This document shows, in pieces, positions 42,016 to 53,547 of a DNA stretch of 64,000 nt (positions are counted from its first letter, which is position 1; every line of letters starts with the position of its first letter). This stretch comes from Tribonema minus (lineage: Eukaryota; Sar; Xanthophyceae; Tribonematales; Tribonemataceae): contig JAFCMP010000547.1 in assembly GCA_017506865.1 (NCBI GenBank), forward strand, positions 806,001 to 870,000, read 5' to 3'. Below the pieces are notes generated by a model that made no database searches, had not been told where the DNA came from, and saw nothing but the letters and a program-made list of their open reading frames with translations. A program made the translations under genes and the position numbers.

Positions 42016-43505
42016 GCGCTCGTTCCGCCGACTATTGACCCTGCTTCAGCAACACCCGCGCGCGCTCACCAACATCAACGCTCAGCATGAGAAGTGCGCA
42101 GGCGCCGAGCGCGTGCACGCCGCTCATCTTGTCGAGGTACTTTTGGAAGCGCGGCTGAAGCTCTTTTTTCCCGTGGAGGCGGCGGTTGAGTGCGCGCCTA
42201 AGGCAAGAAGTCAAGAGGTGCCGCTCGCAGCACACCGTTGCCGCCCGGGGGCAGCTGCGCGCGTGGCCCGCGCATGTGCGTGCCTCTGATGCAGAGAGCG
42301 ACGGTCGGACCCAAGCGCTTCCGCGCGCGCCTCTGGCCATCTGCACCGATGCGCCGGCGAGGCAGGCACTCGTGCAACCGGAGCGCCTTCGCCGCAGCAC
42401 GACGGGCGCCGCGCCATCAGCGTGTCCCGCGCTCGCGCGCGTTCGTGACGCAGCAGGCGACGGACGGGAAGCCGATTGGGGCACTGTCGCAGCTGCTCCT
42501 GAGGTGCGTAGTGACATGCCGCTGAGTCAGCCGCACGCACGATCGCCTTCGGTGCTGCGGGAAAGGGCTTTTGTTCTGTGGCCCGGTCAGGGCGCGGCGG
42601 AGAGGGGGACCTTAAGGGATAGGATTACGGTCAGGGAGTGTGATGGCACCCATCCCGCCCCGTGCGCCCCCCCCCCCTCCCCTTCACTGAGCACGTTGAA
42701 ATGCCCTTAACCCGTGCTTCCCAGCCTGTGATGGGGGGGCTGTCGCGCAGTCAGCACTGCTCCGTCAGCACTGCTGCACGCTTAGGGGGTAAGGGTTAGG
42801 TCATGCCTCTTCTGAGCGCTGCCGGATCTGACTGCTGTCACTTTTCCTTTGCTGAGCCTCCCTGACTTGTGAGAGCATAGTCCGTAATAGAGCATTTTGT
42901 GGATTCGCACACAACAACCAATGACGTGGGGCACTTCTTTGGTTTGTGCGGTGGTACTGACCCTGACGGCACATAGTGGGCTGCCGCGCTCGCACTTGCG
43001 TGGTCCTCGCATTGCGTTTTCTTGATGCATTCAGGCGTGACCGACTGCGCCTACACGCATTGCAGGACAAGTATCTGTCATATGCGCCGCCTGCGTGCTG
43101 CTACTCGAGAGCAAGCGTGCGATGCATGCGTCTAGGTGCACATGACCAGAAGCACCACAATACAACATCAACAGGCTGAGCTCTGCTTACACACCCCTTA
43201 TCTGTCACCTACTGGAGTGCAGGCCATGATGGTCTTCGTGGTACCTACCTGCCAATGCGGACCCAATGAGCCTTATTTACTTGCAAGTAATTGAATGTTC
43301 ACGTGCGTAACAATCGTTCTGTTGGCTATCTACAGCCTTGTGTTACTGCCAAACTGAGGTTCCGATGTCTGCGCGTCCCTCGCCCCCCCCCCCCCCTAAC
43401 GCCTCCTACTAAGGGGACAGCACCCCGAGGACACTGTTGCGAGCATATGCAGCAATTCTTTGTTGCAGCTGCCTTGCAGCGTCTGCGGTGTCTTGTCAGA
43501 GACAA
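42016..43505. other. Intergenic, weak exon candidates only
   Basis: A plus-strand open stretch at 42274-42503 (basic, starting MCVPLMQRATVGPKRFRARL) ends at a good donor (CTGAG|GTGCGT). A minus-strand stretch at 42190-42032 (KKELQPRFQKYLDKM then VHALGACALLMLS) also reads like protein. Neither has a partner exon or a known family. The rest is unassigned. Confidence 0.25.
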
Positions 43506-43654
43506 GTACAGCACAACGTTTGAGTGGTTGTCGTCGAGACGCTTTCAGACTGTCACACGACATGTAGATTCCGTACAGCAAGCTTCAAGTTAGATGCCAT
43601 TCATCTGGGCTTTTTCGCGCCCTGAGCGAGAATTAATAAAAAGTACAGCTCAAT
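43506..43654 (+). mobile_element. 5'-truncated LINE 3' tail with target duplication
   Basis: Bases 43518-43642 match the 3' end of the LINE at 27090-27203 (gtttgagtggttgtcg ... cgccctgagcgagaattaataaaaa). The copy has an extra short block, caagcttcaagt, near 43580. Flanks gtacagcacaac (43506-43517) and gtacagctcaat (43643-43654) match at 10 of 12 positions, as expected of an aged target-site duplication. Confidence 0.85.
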
Positions 43655-44539
43655 TCAACTTCAAGTGCCTGTGACAGCGAGCAAAACGCAGTCCACCTCA
43701 GCAGACGCACGAACATGTCCACATATCATTACGCGGCGGGCAGTCGCTGCCGCCGCCGACGCTGAGCAACCCACACACAACGAGAGTAGTCTAGAAACAA
43801 CGTCCAGGCAGGTGATCGTCCTGCACACAAAACCCACACGCGCGGAGCTGCGAGGAGCGCCGGAACTGCAACTGTGACTTGCCGCTGCGCGCCCGCAGGC
43901 GTACTTGCAACGCGGCGCCGCCGCTGCGTTCCCGGGCTGAGAGGTCGCCGTAATACACGGAAAAGGAAACAGATATATATCTTACCCCGCCCCCCCCTTT
44001 CCGCCCCCCACACGCGCTTTGATCGCCTCCTACCGCGTCCCCCCCCCCCCCCTCCCCCTTACGCTGCCCCCCAAGCACCAAGTCCCCTTTACACAGCAGC
44101 ACCGGCGCCACGCGCGGTGTTCCCCCCCCCCCCCCCCGGGTGTGTGCAGCTACCGGCACACCTGGACCGCGGCGGCACGGCTCAACACTACAGCAGCGCT
44201 TAGCTTGCCCCCTCCCCCCCCCTCCCCTCCCCCACCCCCTCCCCCCTCCTCCCACAATGCGTGCGCAGCGCTGCTGCATAGACGCGTGACACCGCCGCGC
44301 GCCGCATTCAACGCCCAGCGAGCACCTCCGCTGGCGCCACCAGCCGCTGCCGCCGCCGCCGCCGCCACAGCTGAGTCTCCTTTGGCAGCCGCAGCAGCAG
44401 CAGCAGCCGACAGGCACGGCGACCAACAGCGGCAGTTGGGGCAATGGCGGTGATGGCGGCGGCGGCGGGAGCAGCCAAGAGCCACAGTTGCAGCCACGGT
44501 CGTAGCGGCGGCGGCGGCAGCAGCGGCGGCAGCAGCGCG
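43655..44539. other. Low-complexity 3' flank of the Frizzled-like gene
   Basis: C-rich homopolymer tracts on the plus strand (44040-44052, 44122-44138, 44207-44250) and GCC/GCA runs (44340-44410, 44455-44535). Pro-rich plus-strand reading is low complexity only. No gene was recognised. Confidence 0.4.
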
Positions 44540-47500
44540 CTACTTTTTGTTGGCGGACGCGACACTGTGCGACGACGCCACCTTGGCGCTCGCGGCGCCG
44601 ATGCAGCCAAAGTACTCGCCCCACAGCGTGAAGTTCTCCTTGTTGGTGATGCCGTACGCGGTGAAGATGAGGATCACCTGATCGGCGCAGAGGACGGGGG
44701 TAGGGTTAGGTTTAAGACTAGGGTATAGGTTCAGGGTAGGGTTAGGATTAGGGTATGGGTAAGGGTTGACGCAGGCGTAGGGGCAGGGTGAGGGTGGGTT
44801 TGGGAGTATGGCGAGGGTGGGGCAAGGGCTAGGGGTCAGGGCCGGCCCTTGTTGTGATGTGAGACTTGCGGCCGCAGAGCAGATGGCGGTGGCAGTGGCA
44901 ATGCTCAGCGCCATGCGCGTTGTCTGACGCATGGCGCGCTTTGACACCAAAGCTTTTCTTCCCGCGCAAGCATGGAGAAAGCGCACGCGCAAATTGGCAC
45001 CGCCCCCTGACAAAAACTGCGGCGTGCCGGAAACAAATTTTTCCGAAAGCGCGGCCACCACCGGCAGACAAGAGGCACATCAACACCACGTTTGAAATAC
45101 TTGGCAACCCTGAACCTTGCTCTGACCCTCAATGCTAACCCTAACACTCAAGCACGTGCCGTGCGCCGCACCGACGAAGATCACTTGGCTATAGGACGAG
45201 GCATGATGGTGAGCGCTAGGGTTTGGTGTCAGGTAAGTCCCCTATATATATACCGCGCAGTGCTTTAGGTGCGCGGCTGGGTTACTATGGCCAGAATTAG
45301 GGTTGGGGTTTGGATGAATCCGAGGGTTAGGTGGCTGCAGATGCTGGCGACCGCAACGCTCAGGAGCGTGGCCAGCGTCATGCTTCCAACTAGGGCTTGA
45401 AGTAGGGCTAGGGTAGGGTTAGGTGAGTCACCTGGCCGTAGAGCGAGATGATAATTGCGACGGCGACGGCCAGCGGCATGCGCGTCGGCGCGGCGGGCCC
45501 GCACACGCCGATGTACGCGTCATTGTCCTCGCCCTTGTAGTTGGAGAAGACGCACGCCGCCCACTCCAGGAACGCCGCCTTGAACGTCTCAGTGTGCGTC
45601 TCTGCGTAGAACTGCACGCGTGGGGGGGGGGAGGGGGGGGGGGGGGGGTATTTCTTGGGTTAGGGCTCGGGTAAGATTATGAACAAGGTTAGGACTAGTG
45701 TAGGGCCAGGTCTGTCGGTGAAGATGCACGCCGCCGACTCCAGGAACGCCGCCCCGAACGTCTCGGTATGCGTCTCCGCGCGGAACTGCACCTACCACAC
45801 TGCTTCATGAATTTCATGAGTGAACTTCCATGAACGTCACAAAATAAACCTGAACTAGCTTCGACACAGATGCGCGCATCGCCTGTCGTGAATTGCTGCA
45901 GCAGCAGCACAACTTCAAGGTGCTCACCTTGAGCGCAAAGATGACGCACCACCATGATGAGGAACGTCAACCTCAAGACTCGCCTTGAGCGCGAAGATGA
46001 CGCACCACATGATGAGGAACGTCAACTTCAAGACTCACCGTGAGCGCAAAGATGTCGCATCACATGATGAGGAACGTCAACCTCAAGACTCGCCTTGAGC
46101 GCGAAGATGACGCACCACATGATGAGGAACGTCAACTTCAAGACTCGCCGTGAGCGCAAAGATGTCGCATCACATGATGAGGAATGTCAACTTCAAGACT
46201 CACCTTGAGCGCGAAGATGACGCACCACATGATGAGGAACGTGCAGACGAAGAGGAACGGCGTCTTGAACATGGCCAGGTTCTTGGCGGCGCCGCCCTGC
46301 CTGCTGACGCTGCGCACGATCGCCGTCACGACCGCGAGCATGAAATACAGCCCGATGAGGCTGATCACCGCCACGGGCCCGTAGAGCGTGCCGAAGACGA
46401 CGCCCTTGGAGGTGCCGCTGACGTTGAAGCAGTACGACGTTCCCGCTTCGTAGCCCTCCACGCCGAGAATGAGGCGCGGCACAATGTGGACGACGATCGG
46501 CAGGAGCATGGAGAACGCCTGCAAGAGTACGCGGCGGTACATAATGAGTTCATGTTTAGTTCACAACAGTACATGATGCGTTCACATGAGTTCACAGTAG
46601 GCCGTGCCCGCTTCGTAGCCCTCCACGCTGAGGACGAGGCGCGACACGATGTGCACGACGATCGACAGGAGCATGGAGAATGCCTGCGGAAATACACAGC
46701 GGTACGTAACAAGTTCATGTTTAGTTCACAGCAAACATGATAGTTCCCATGTGTTCACAGTACGCATGCCAGCCTAGCCCTCTACGCCGAGGATCAGGCG
46801 CGGCACAATGTGGACGACGATCGGCAGGAGCATGGAGAAGGCCTGCGGGAGTACAAGCAATACACAATGAGTTCATGTTCAGTTCACAGCGGTACATGAT
46901 GGGTTTCAGTAAGGTAACATTACGACATGCCAGCCCTAACCCTCTACGCCGAGGATCAGGCGCGGCACGAGGTGGACGATGCTTGGCAGGAGCATAGAGA
47001 ACGCCTGTGGGGGAGTGCACAATTATACACAATGAGTTCATGTTCGCTCAAAGCAATAAAAAACGTCCTTGACTCATTCTGGCAAGGAAATTTTGCGTGG
47101 AGCCAAGCCCTCATCGCGTAGTAACTGCAAGCCCTCATCGCGTAGTAACTGCAAACTGTGATGCTCCACGTTCTCGAGCTGCTTGAAGGCTAGCGGGGCG
47201 GGCACAAATCGAAGTTGGAGTTTACTGGTCCTCGCGACGGTCTCATTCGGTTGCTAGATCGACGGAAATCATGGATGGGAATGCTAGCAATCTGCTGACG
47301 TGCTTGAGTGATTCAGGCGAGCCGAGCTGTGCAGAGGCTTTGGGTCAGGGTTGGGGTTTAGGGTTAGAGGTAAGCTTAGGGCTAGGGTTATGAGCCCTCA
47401 CCGCGTAGGGTTAGGGTTGGGGATCAGGTGAGGGTTGGGGTTAGGGTTGGGGTCAGCCCTTACCGCGTAGTACTTGATGTAGTGCTCCACGTTCTTGAGC

Positions 47501-50500
47501 TGCTTGACGGCGCGCACCCAGACGTCGAAAGACTGGCAGAGCCACCAGCACGCCACGGACATGGCCAGGTAGCCCAGCATGACGGCCTGCAGACAGACAA
47601 CAGCGCAGTGGTGAGCAACAAGGGCATATACATACTGTATACCTGTTAGTATACACGTACTTCTATATACTTGAGGTATACATATATGTATACTATGTAT
47701 GCTGTCGCGTTACTGTGCTATGCATACTGTACAAGGACATCGCCAGATAGCTCGGCATGATGACGGCCTGCGGACGGACAACATTGCAGTGAGCAACAGG
47801 GCGCGTACATTACGCTTTCGGAGTATAAGCGTATGTATATGTGTGTGTGTGTGCGTGTGTTGTGCTGTGCATACTGTATATGGTTGGTAGTCGAGTGTGA
47901 TGGCCTGCGGACACCAACGCAGCGGTCAGCAACAATGGCGCATACAACATACTTCAAAGTACATACACGTACGCTTATGGCGAGAGTTAGAATCAGGGCC
48001 AGGGTCGTGCGGTGGCTGCTACATCGCTCATCACACACGTAAAAAAACTTTACATTCTGGTCCGCGTTCGTATGGCCCCAACACTGAGGCTGCGGCTATG
48101 GTGTATGCACAGCACATTGCTCAACACACACTTGGAAGGTGCAGTACCCGCTGGAGTTCTGCGTGTTGGCGCAGACTTTGTCCTGGCACTCAAGCTAGGG
48201 CTAGGGCTAAGTTCAAGACTCAGGGTCAAGTTGAAGCTGCGCACGCGCACCTGGAACGTGCAGTATCCGCTGGAGTTCTGCGTGTTGGCGAGGGTGTTGT
48301 CCTGGCAGAAGCGGTCGTTCATGGTCGGGTACGCCATGTACTGCACCGCGAAGATGAGCGAGACCAGCAGCGATTCAGCGCTCAGCATGATGACGATGGG
48401 CTGCTTGCGCTTCTTCTTGAAGATGGTCCACGTGGCGACCATGAAGACCCCCAGAGGCACCGAGATCTGTTTGGGGCGAGGGGGGGGGGGGGGTAGTGCA
48501 AGGATGAGTTAGTGACTGACTTAAGTTAGCGACGGACTTAAGTTAGTGAGTGACTTAAGTTAGTGACTCTGACTCGATGAATTCATGATGAATCAGCACC
48601 GGCTTGCGCTATCTCTAAAAGACGGTCCACGTGCGACCATGAAGACTGCCGAGGGCACCGAGATCTGTCGACTCAAAAGCAGAGGGGAGCAAGAGAGGGG
48701 GATGTGTAAGGTCGAGTCGGTCACTGATGAGTTCAAGAACAACGATGAATCAGCACCAGCTTGCGCAGCCTGTGTCAGTGCTCGCCACGCGCCTCGCGTG
48801 CGCGGCTGCAACGCGCTGCCCCCGCAGCGCAGCTGATTGACAACACGGCTCCGCTGCCGGAATGTCTTGCGACCGCCCAGAGCCTTGCATACTTGCTCTG
48901 CAGATACTGCGCTGCCGCTGTGGAAAATGGAGGTCTCTCTTCATTTGCGGAGCGAGTGTCTGACTCTACTCTGACTCTACTCGACGGTTGAGCTGCGGGG
49001 CCAGACGCACCGGTAAAGGCACGCCAGCACACCGCCTGTGCGCACATGTGCACAGGCGCGCCGCCCCAAACGCTGCTGCACCGCAAGAGCTTGAAGTGCA
49101 CAATTGAAGTGACTCGCCGCCGGTGATTGAAAATGAAGCACTTGAGTGCACAGTTGAAAAAGAAGTGACTCACCGCCGTGAGCATGATGGCCCACGTCCG
49201 CTGACTGAGCATGTACTCTCCACTAAATAAAAGACGCAAAGCACTTGAAGTGCACAATTGACGTGACTCACCGCTGTGAGCACGATGGCCCATGTCTGCA
49301 TGACGTGGTACTCCTCGTTGGTGAAGAGCGGTGCGGGGCAGGCAAGCGCGCAGCCCGTGCCCGGCACCCACGTGTTGTGCGGATTGTCGGGGTGCTCGGG
49401 GACCTCGAAGCCTGCCGGGCAGTCAGTTTGTGCCTGAGAGAGGGGGGGGTGGGGGGGGGGTGGGGGTAAATGATGACAAGTGGTGAGTCGCACTTAATGG
49501 GTAGTCAAGGGGGCGGAGGGGCGGGAACCACCACTTGTCACACTTCGAGGCGTGTGACAGTGTGACCGGGGTGGGGGGGGGGGGGGGGGGGTTGGAGACG
49601 AGGTGTGGTGATTCGCGCCAGCACATGCTACTATTTGTGTTCAGTTTGACCTGTGCTATCACAGCACCCCCCCCCAAATCATGTACCGCGTACGTGCTGG
49701 TTCTCGAAGGACTTGGCGTCCGTCTGCAGCGGCACGCGGCCGACGCCGGGCTGGCCACTCTACTTCAACTTCAACCGTGTCATGCGGGCATCGGTCAGGC
49801 AAAATTTGGACCAGCGCACGCTACTGTTTGTGCAACATGCACGTTTCACACAGCCCCCCCCCCGTTCCCCTGCATCACTCACCGCGTACGTGCTGTTCTC
49901 GAAGGAGTTGGGGTCCGTCTGCAGCGGCACGAGGCCGACGCCGGGCATCGGTATGCTGACGATCGTCTGCCGCGCCGCGGGAAACTTGAAGACGCCGTCG
50001 GCGCCCTGCGCGGTGCAGTTCTGCGCGGCGTCGGACCCCTTGGCGGCGGCGAGCGCGATGAGCCCCTTGCAGTCGGCGTTGTACGCTTCGCACAGCGTGC
50101 GCGCGGGGTACTGCGGCATGTACAGCTCGGGGAGAATGGTGGCGAGCGCGGGCTGGCCCTGCGGCGGCATGAAGCCGATGCCGCAGATGAGCTTGTGCGC
50201 GGTCGTGAGGCACGCCGCGCTGAGGAAGACGGGCAGCGACGCGAGCTTCTCCTCGATGACGCCCTCGATCATCGCCTGCACGACGCCCGGCGCCGCCATG
50301 GGCGCGAGCGCGGCGTTGAGCTTGGGCGCCCCCGGCACGTACGTCGTCTCGACAATGCCCTCGCACACGCCGCCGGGCCTGTAGGCCTCCTTCATGCCCG
50401 CGACGGCGGTGCGTGCGGCCGCCGCCGTGAGCGCGTTGCACGCCTGCGGGGCCTCGGCGTACACGGGGAAGTGGGTGGCGGGGTCGATGGCGGCGCAGTT

Positions 50501-50944
50501 CTTGCCCGCGCCGAGGGCCTCCAGCAGGCCCTTGCAGCTCGTGCCGGCGGCCGTGGTGGCCGTGCACAGGGACTTGCAGGGCCGCTCAAAGGGGAGCACG
50601 GAGTTGACGCCGTTGTAGGACACGGGAGTCCACGTCGCGTAATTGGCGAGGTCTATGTTGGGCACGCATTTTTTGTACACGTTGGCGCAGACCAGGAGCT
50701 TGATATCTCGCTGGCAGGTTGCAGACAGCAGGCTGAGAGCGGCGCTAGACACCGCGGTCAAGGCAATGGTGCCAAGAGTCTCGGCCGTATAGCCATCGGG
50801 AAGGTAGTAAGGATAGTCCACGACGCCGGAGCAAAGTTGTGTAAGTCCTGCAGGATAGGTCTGCGAGCATACGGCTGCGGCACTCGCCAGGGAAGCCCCT
50901 ATTGCTGCTGCAATAGCTAGCACGCGGTGCAAAGGTTGACCCAT
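44540..50944 (-). CDS. Frizzled-like seven-helix receptor with cysteine-rich extracellular domain, 7 exons
   Basis: Exons 50944-49883, 49433-49272, 48466-48251, 47586-47464, 46518-46204, 45611-45432 and 44677-44540 (TAG) are all phase 0 and give 731 residues. Residues 1-24 are a signal peptide. Then comes a Fz-type Cys-rich domain: CSQTYPAGLTQLC, VDYPYYLPDG, LLVCANVYKKCVPN and LPFERPCKSLC. A second Cys-rich stretch follows, with CPAGFEVPEH and GCALACPAPLF before helix 1. Helices: EEYHVMQTWAIVLTA/ISVPLG; PIVIMLSAESLLVSLIFAVQ; AVMLGYLAMSVACWWLCQSF; AFSMLLPIVVHIVPRLIL; VVFGTLYGPVAVISLIGLYF; FLFVCTFLIMWCVIFAL; LAVAVAIIISLYGQVILIFT. It resembles the Frizzled/Smoothened-like receptors of amoebae more than animal Wnt receptors. 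No canonical KTxxxW motif follows helix 7; the tail reads TNKENFTLWGEYFG. Ligand unknown. Confidence 0.9.
45715..45800. repeat. Copy of Frizzled-like exon 6 5' edge
   Basis: The exon start (aggaacgccgccttgaacgtctcagtgtgcgtctctgcgtagaactgcac, 45567-45615) is copied at about 45723-45792 with gccccgaacgtctcggtatgcgtctccgcgcggaactgcac. The acceptor CAG is kept. Confidence 0.9.
45925..46205. repeat. Five copies of Frizzled-like exon 5 3' edge
   Basis: The exon end with donor (caccttgagcgcgaagatgacgcaccacatgatgaggaacgt, 46201-46243) is repeated in the intron at about 45926, 45984, 46037, 46093 and 46150. Each unit is about 55-60 bp and is joined by caacttcaagactc. The copies alternate between gatgacgcaccac and gatgtcgcatcac forms. 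Confidence 0.95.
46590..47015. repeat. Three copies of Frizzled-like exon 5 5' edge
   Basis: The exon start (gcttcgtagccctccacgccgagaatgaggcgcggcac ... gagcatggagaacgcctgc, 46446-46522) is copied at 46610-46688, 46770-46846 and 46936-47012. Each copy keeps the acceptor CAG and is followed by acacaatgagttcatgttcagttcaca. Period is about 165 bp. Confidence 0.95.
47100..47175. repeat. Copies of Frizzled-like exon 4 3' edge
   Basis: gccctcatcgcgtagtaactgcaa occurs twice in a row, then gtgatgctccacgttctcgagctgcttgaaggc. It mirrors the true exon end at 47456-47508 (cccttaccgcgtagtacttgatgtagtgctccacgttcttgagctgcttgacggc). 5'-edge remnants of exon 4 also lie at 47740-47785 and 47895-47925. Confidence 0.85.
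48125..48190. repeat. Copy of Frizzled-like exon 3 3' edge
   Basis: The true edge (ctggaacgtgcagtatccgctggagttctgcgtgttggcgag, 48251-48293) is copied at 48133-48175 (ttggaaggtgcagtacccgctggagttctgcgtgttggcgc). The 5' edge of the same exon is echoed near 48608-48665. Confidence 0.9.
49135..49215. repeat. Copies of Frizzled-like exon 2 3' edge
   Basis: gactcaccgctgtgagcacgatggcccatgtctg at 49265-49298 is echoed at 49165-49198 (gactcaccgccgtgagcatgatggcccacgtccg) and in part at 49110-49130. An intron phrase, gcacttgaagtgcacaattga, recurs with them. Confidence 0.9.
49680..49755. repeat. Copy of Frizzled-like exon 1 3' edge
   Basis: cgcgtacgtgctgttctcgaaggagttggggtccgtctgcagcggcacgaggccgacgccggg (49884-49945) is copied at 49687-49750 with few changes, in the intron after exon 1. 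A C-run follows the copy, as it does the true edge. Confidence 0.93.
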
Positions 50945-53547
50945 ATTGCTTGTTCACTCGTCGCGCTTGCTGTGCTCTCTGTGCGTTCTGCTGGCGCGCA
51001 GACATTCTGCATGAAGCATAGACGAGACAGAGGGAGTTACAGTTCCTACAGCTGCAGCAGCCAGGCCCTAGGTGCTTGCACGACATGCTTGCGCGGTCGT
51101 GTTGACACGCCAATGTTGCTGACTTTCGCGTCGAGCGAGGCCCAGGTCGCTGCAGGGGGGGGTCCCCCGTTTTACGGCGGTTACGGCGCTTGTAACTGTT
51201 TGGTTTTATGTGTATGAGCGTAGTTCGGTCGTTCGTTCGGTCGTGGACTCGGAGTGACAGTCACAGTTGCTGGGGTGATTTCTAGGTGCGTGTGCAGGTG
51301 GGGCGGGGTGCGCATACACAAATCAGTGGACGCAACTGTGCCCGAGAAGGGGTGCTTGTCAATCATGTAACTTGCACGCATATGCAGGTATGTGCTGGGC
51401 GGGTGGTGTCGGGGAAGTCTGTGTCCACTGTGAGAGTGCAGCATGCGCACCTGATGAAGAGCAATCGATTCTTGTCTGCACGGCATACTGCAACATAGCC
51501 TGCTTTCATGATGCCCAAGCGTGGTTCTGGACAGCAGAAGGCACCAAAGATGCTGCTGCGACCAACACAGTTCAAGAGTCATCATGGCACTTGGCTCGGT
51601 CTGCAGGAGCATTAGCAGAAGCTGCTGGATGCAGTGACAGCGTACTTTCAAGCAGGATGTTTCTTGGCTCAGGTAGTCGGGCTTGAGCGCATGCAAGGGC
51701 CTGACCCCAGCTCACAATGCTATTGCCGGCGTTGAGCACTGCGCACCGTGCGATGTGTTGAAGTAACGACAGTTGTGTGGGCTTTTGCACCGCTGAGCAA
51801 TTGATGACAAAGCATTGTGCACACACATGCCCCTCCCCCCTTCCGCCCTGCCCTCAGGTGACCCAGCATCCCAATCAACTACATAGCTGCGCCACTACTG
51901 TAGTAAGTCTGCCGACACCGCAGGATGCGGGGAGTACTTGACAATGAGATCCACCCGCGCAGTGCTGCGGTGACAACTGACAATGACATTCAACAATGCG
52001 TGACAACAAGCAGTTGACAACACTGACAATCAGTTTCGTACGCTGCGCCTTTCGTTACAGCGGGGCATCGCCTGAAGGGGGCGCTCCACTGACTGATGAT
52101 GAGGCCTCACGGGTGCAATCATGGTCGCAAAAACACCCTTTGGAGAACCCAAAAAGACCTACTTCTACTTGCCAGGAACGATGTGCTGTCTGAAATAGAC
52201 GCAACTTGACCCCCCCCCCCCTCCCTCCTGCGCGTGTGCTATGGCACCTTGAAGAGAAACTGTGCGGCTGGCATCAGGCGTTAGCGCGACAAAAAGTGCG
52301 CCGCCTCCGGTGCTGCCTGGCTGCGCGCCTAGGCGCAGGCGCAGCACTGAAAGCCTGTGAAGTCTGGCAAACCTCAACTTGAACTTGACCGCGGTGCACG
52401 CATCAGCCGTTGTTCCTCCACCTCATCTATTGCCGACGGTGTTGTGCTGTTCTCATGGAGTCGAACCCGGCACCACCTTCCTCAGACAGGACTAGGCCAA
52501 CAGTGCGCACAGGCACACAGGTGGTGTGCTACCTCTGGCCGGCAGGCGGGGGGAGGGGTGTCAAGTACTTCTGAAGTATACTCACCTACTGCTTGCAGTA
52601 AAGTCTGGTCAGCGGTATGCTGCAGAGACAGACCGCTGGCGGCGTGTATGTTTGCTGACACCTTTGCCCCCCCCCCCCCCCCCAATGTGCCCGCCCGCTC
52701 CTACTGCACAAGCAGCTGTGCTGCGCCCCTACCGCTGCACTACCGTAATACGCTACCTGTAACTACGAACGTACTCGCTTCCCTGCCACTATTAGTACTC
52801 GCGCGCACACACGGCGTGCACGCCCGCATGCGGAAAGTGCTGTGGGCTGCAACAGCGCCACTGCCCGCAGGACAATCCCCCTACCCCCTACCCCCCTCCC
52901 CCATGATGACCCTGTAGGACTGCACAAAATTGGCCGCCGCGTGGGGCACCGCGCTGTAGCTACCCCCTGCATACCTCAGCAGTGCTCAAATTGTGCGCTG
53001 GCTGGCGCCTTACTGCCCGTCAGGCCGCCCCCGAAGAGGGGAGGCCTGAGGGGGACTGCTGTGATTGAGCGCTGCTGCACTATATTTCGGCCCTTTCAAA
53101 AACCACTTTCTCTTGTGATAGCGCCCCCCGTACCACCAGCCCCGAAAGGATTCCCGGTGAAACGAGACCGCCCCGCAAGATACCGCAGAATACGTGCGCC
53201 GGTGTGCTCGCCCCCCCCCCCCTTCCTGCCCCCCTGACAGCGACCCCAAGGAGCCCCTGTTCAGAGCGATAGAGCACTGCTGCTCGGGCTGTGCCGCACC
53301 CCATGCGAGCCGCCTGCTGCCGCCGCAGCTGGTGCTGCCGCCGCTGCCGCCGCAGCAGCTGCCGCCGCCGCCGCTGCTGTCGACGCAGCTGCCGCCGCCG
53401 CAGCCGCCGCCGCCGCAGCCGCTGTCACCGCAGCTGCCGCCGCCACAGCTGCCGCCGCTGCAGCTGCCGCCGCCGCAGCTGCTGCTGCCGCATTATGCCT
53501 CAGGCAACGCCCGCGTCGCCGTGAGAGAGACCCGTATGACAGCGCTC
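50945..53547. other. Intergenic, no gene recognised
   Basis: About 2.6 kb between the Frizzled-like start and the kinase stop. Long C tracts on the plus strand lie at 52208-52220, 52668-52683 and 53211-53222. The plus strand at 53300-53490 is a (ccgcagctgccg)n-type repeat whose Pro/Leu/Gln reading is low complexity. No exon could be supported. Confidence 0.4.
53300..53500. repeat. CCG/CAGCTG-rich minisatellite
   Basis: About 190 bp of ccgccgcagctg units lie directly downstream of the kinase stop codon. All six frames stay open for long distances because of composition, so open frames here are not evidence of genes. Confidence 0.8.

Noticed and set aside
49535-50920. 461-codon open frame on the plus strand
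   Set aside because: It is the antisense shadow of Frizzled-like exon 1; the minus strand has the signal peptide, cysteine pattern and splice junctions.
51372-51686. Plus-strand frame with several cysteines (CVHCESAACAPDEE...)
   Set aside because: Codon use is not GC3-rich as in the real exons here, and no splice or family support was found.
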